This document shows, in pieces, positions 4,852 to 5,575 of a DNA stretch of 5,575 nt (position 1 is the stretch's first letter; every line of letters starts with the position of its first letter). The DNA lies in assembly GCA_020847555.1 (NCBI GenBank), contig JADLBT010000124.1, forward strand, positions 1 to 5,575, written 5' to 3'. This stretch comes from Gemmataceae bacterium. GTDB taxonomy: Bacteria > Planctomycetota > Planctomycetia > Gemmatales > Gemmataceae. The notes under the pieces are model-generated. The model was not told where the DNA came from. It made no database searches and saw nothing but the letters and a program-made list of their open reading frames with translations. A program made the translations under genes and the position numbers.

Positions 4852-5575
4852 TTGCTCACCATCAACGGCATCGTCATCGAGGACACCTTCGCCGAGGCCT
4901 TTCCGATGACGGCGGCCCGGCTGATCGTCACCGCCGCGACGCCCGCCTGGGCGCGCACCGCCGGACAGGTCACGACCGGGTACGCCGCGTCCGTCATCGG
5001 CTGCGACGCCGAGGCCGGTATCGAGCGCGAACTGCCGCCCGCCGAGACGCCCGACGGCCGTCCCGGTGTCAGCCTGCTGCTGTTCGGGTTCGGCCGCAAG
5101 AACCTCGAAAAGGCGGTCATCAACCGCGTCGGCCAGTGCGTCCTTACCTGCCCGACGACCGCCTGCTACAACGGCCTGCCGGTCAGCAAGGCGGACGCTA
5201 TCCGCGTCGGCGGGAACCTGCGTTTCTTCGGCGATGGCTGGCAGTTCAGCAAGAAGCTGGAGGGGCGACGCTTCTGGCGACTGCCGGTGATGGACGGCGA
5301 GTTCACCTGCGAGGACGTGTTCGGGACGGTCAAGGGCGTTGCCGGCGGGAACTTCCTGATCCTCGCCGAGGGCCAGGACCAGGCGCTCGCGGCGGCCGAG
5401 GCGGCGGTGGCGGCAATCCGCACCGTGCCGGGCGTGATCCTGCCGTTCCCCGGCGGAGTCGTGCGCAGCGGCAGCAAGGTCGGCAGCCGGTACAAGAAGC
5501 TCCGGGCCAGCACCAACGACGCCTACTGCCCGACCCTGCGCGGGGTGGTCAAAACTGCCCTGCCGGAGAACGTCA
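4852..5575 (+). CDS. fhcD: Formylmethanofuran:tetrahydromethanopterin formyltransferase (FhcD/Ftr), 3' end outside window
   Basis: This enzyme moves the formyl group between tetrahydromethanopterin and methanofuran-type cofactors (EC 2.3.1.101). In bacteria it is a subunit of the formyltransferase/hydrolase complex Fhc, which releases formate in H4MPT-linked formaldehyde oxidation. The 241 visible residues follow the archaeal Ftr pattern: [15 protein letters not shown] (2-16), AEAGIE (53-58), ETPDGRPGV (65-73), [11 protein letters not shown] (92-102), FFGDGWQ (125-131), [12 protein letters not shown] (about 162-173), [15 protein letters not shown] (198-212) and STNDAYCPT (220-228). The family is about 300 residues long, so some 55-60 C-terminal residues lie beyond the edge. 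The TTG start gives the N-terminal strand at the position seen in methanogen Ftr. No stop interrupts the frame. Other fhc genes would be expected downstream or elsewhere; none is upstream here, so fhcD opens its own unit. Confidence 0.93.
   Translation, partial: MLTINGIVIEDTFAEAFPMTAARLIVTAATPAWARTAGQVTTGYAASVIGCDAEAGIERELPPAETPDGRPGVSLLLFGFGRKNLEKAVINRVGQCVLTCPTTACYNGLPVSKADAIRVGGNLRFFGDGWQFSKKLEGRRFWRLPVMDGEFTCEDVFGTVKGVAGGNFLILAEGQDQALAAAEAAVAAIRTVPGVILPFPGGVVRSGSKVGSRYKKLRASTNDAYCPTLRGVVKTALPENV

Overview
The window is uniformly GC-rich and gene-dense. It carries five recognisable protein genes, the last cut by the right edge. The organism is most likely a planctomycete, perhaps Gemmatales-like. 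This is inferred from an archaeal-type formylmethanofuran:H4MPT formyltransferase (fhcD/ftr), which in bacteria occurs mainly in planctomycetes and methylotrophic proteobacteria, together with high GC, GC-rich palindromic repeats between genes and planctomycete-like versions of the other genes. No rRNA or marker gene is present to prove it.

Layout. Positions 1-59 hold a truncated intergenic palindromic repeat. Positions 112-681 on the minus strand encode a UPF0316 (DUF5698/DUF2179-type) membrane protein. A divergent gap (682-935) separates it from a plus-strand cluster: cytidylate kinase cmk (936-1589), a 13-nt-overlapping PlsC-type acyltransferase (1577-2242), and, 27 nt later, a PIG-L/LmbE-type deacetylase (2270-3040). 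A second, complete copy of the repeat fills the next gap. It is followed by a cytoplasmic GH13 alpha-amylase-family enzyme (3162-4670), then a third copy of the repeat, then fhcD, which starts at TTG 4852 and runs off the window.

Function. cmk supplies CDP for nucleotide and CDP-lipid synthesis, and PlsC acylates glycerolipid precursors, so the first two plus-strand genes suit a nucleotide/phospholipid housekeeping unit; cmk-plsC adjacency is common in bacteria. The deacetylase may be co-transcribed with them. The amylase and fhcD look like separate transcription units, because each is preceded by a repeat and has its own ribosome binding site.

The least ordinary content is non-coding. A roughly 65-nt element made of two inverted hairpin units occurs three times in the same orientation, always between transcription units. 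One copy is also enclosed by a 19-nt inverted repeat whose left arm supplies the last codons and the stop of the deacetylase gene. Short heptamer tandem repeats occur there and in the cmk leader. I saw no CRISPR array, transposase, tRNA, rRNA or evident defence system.
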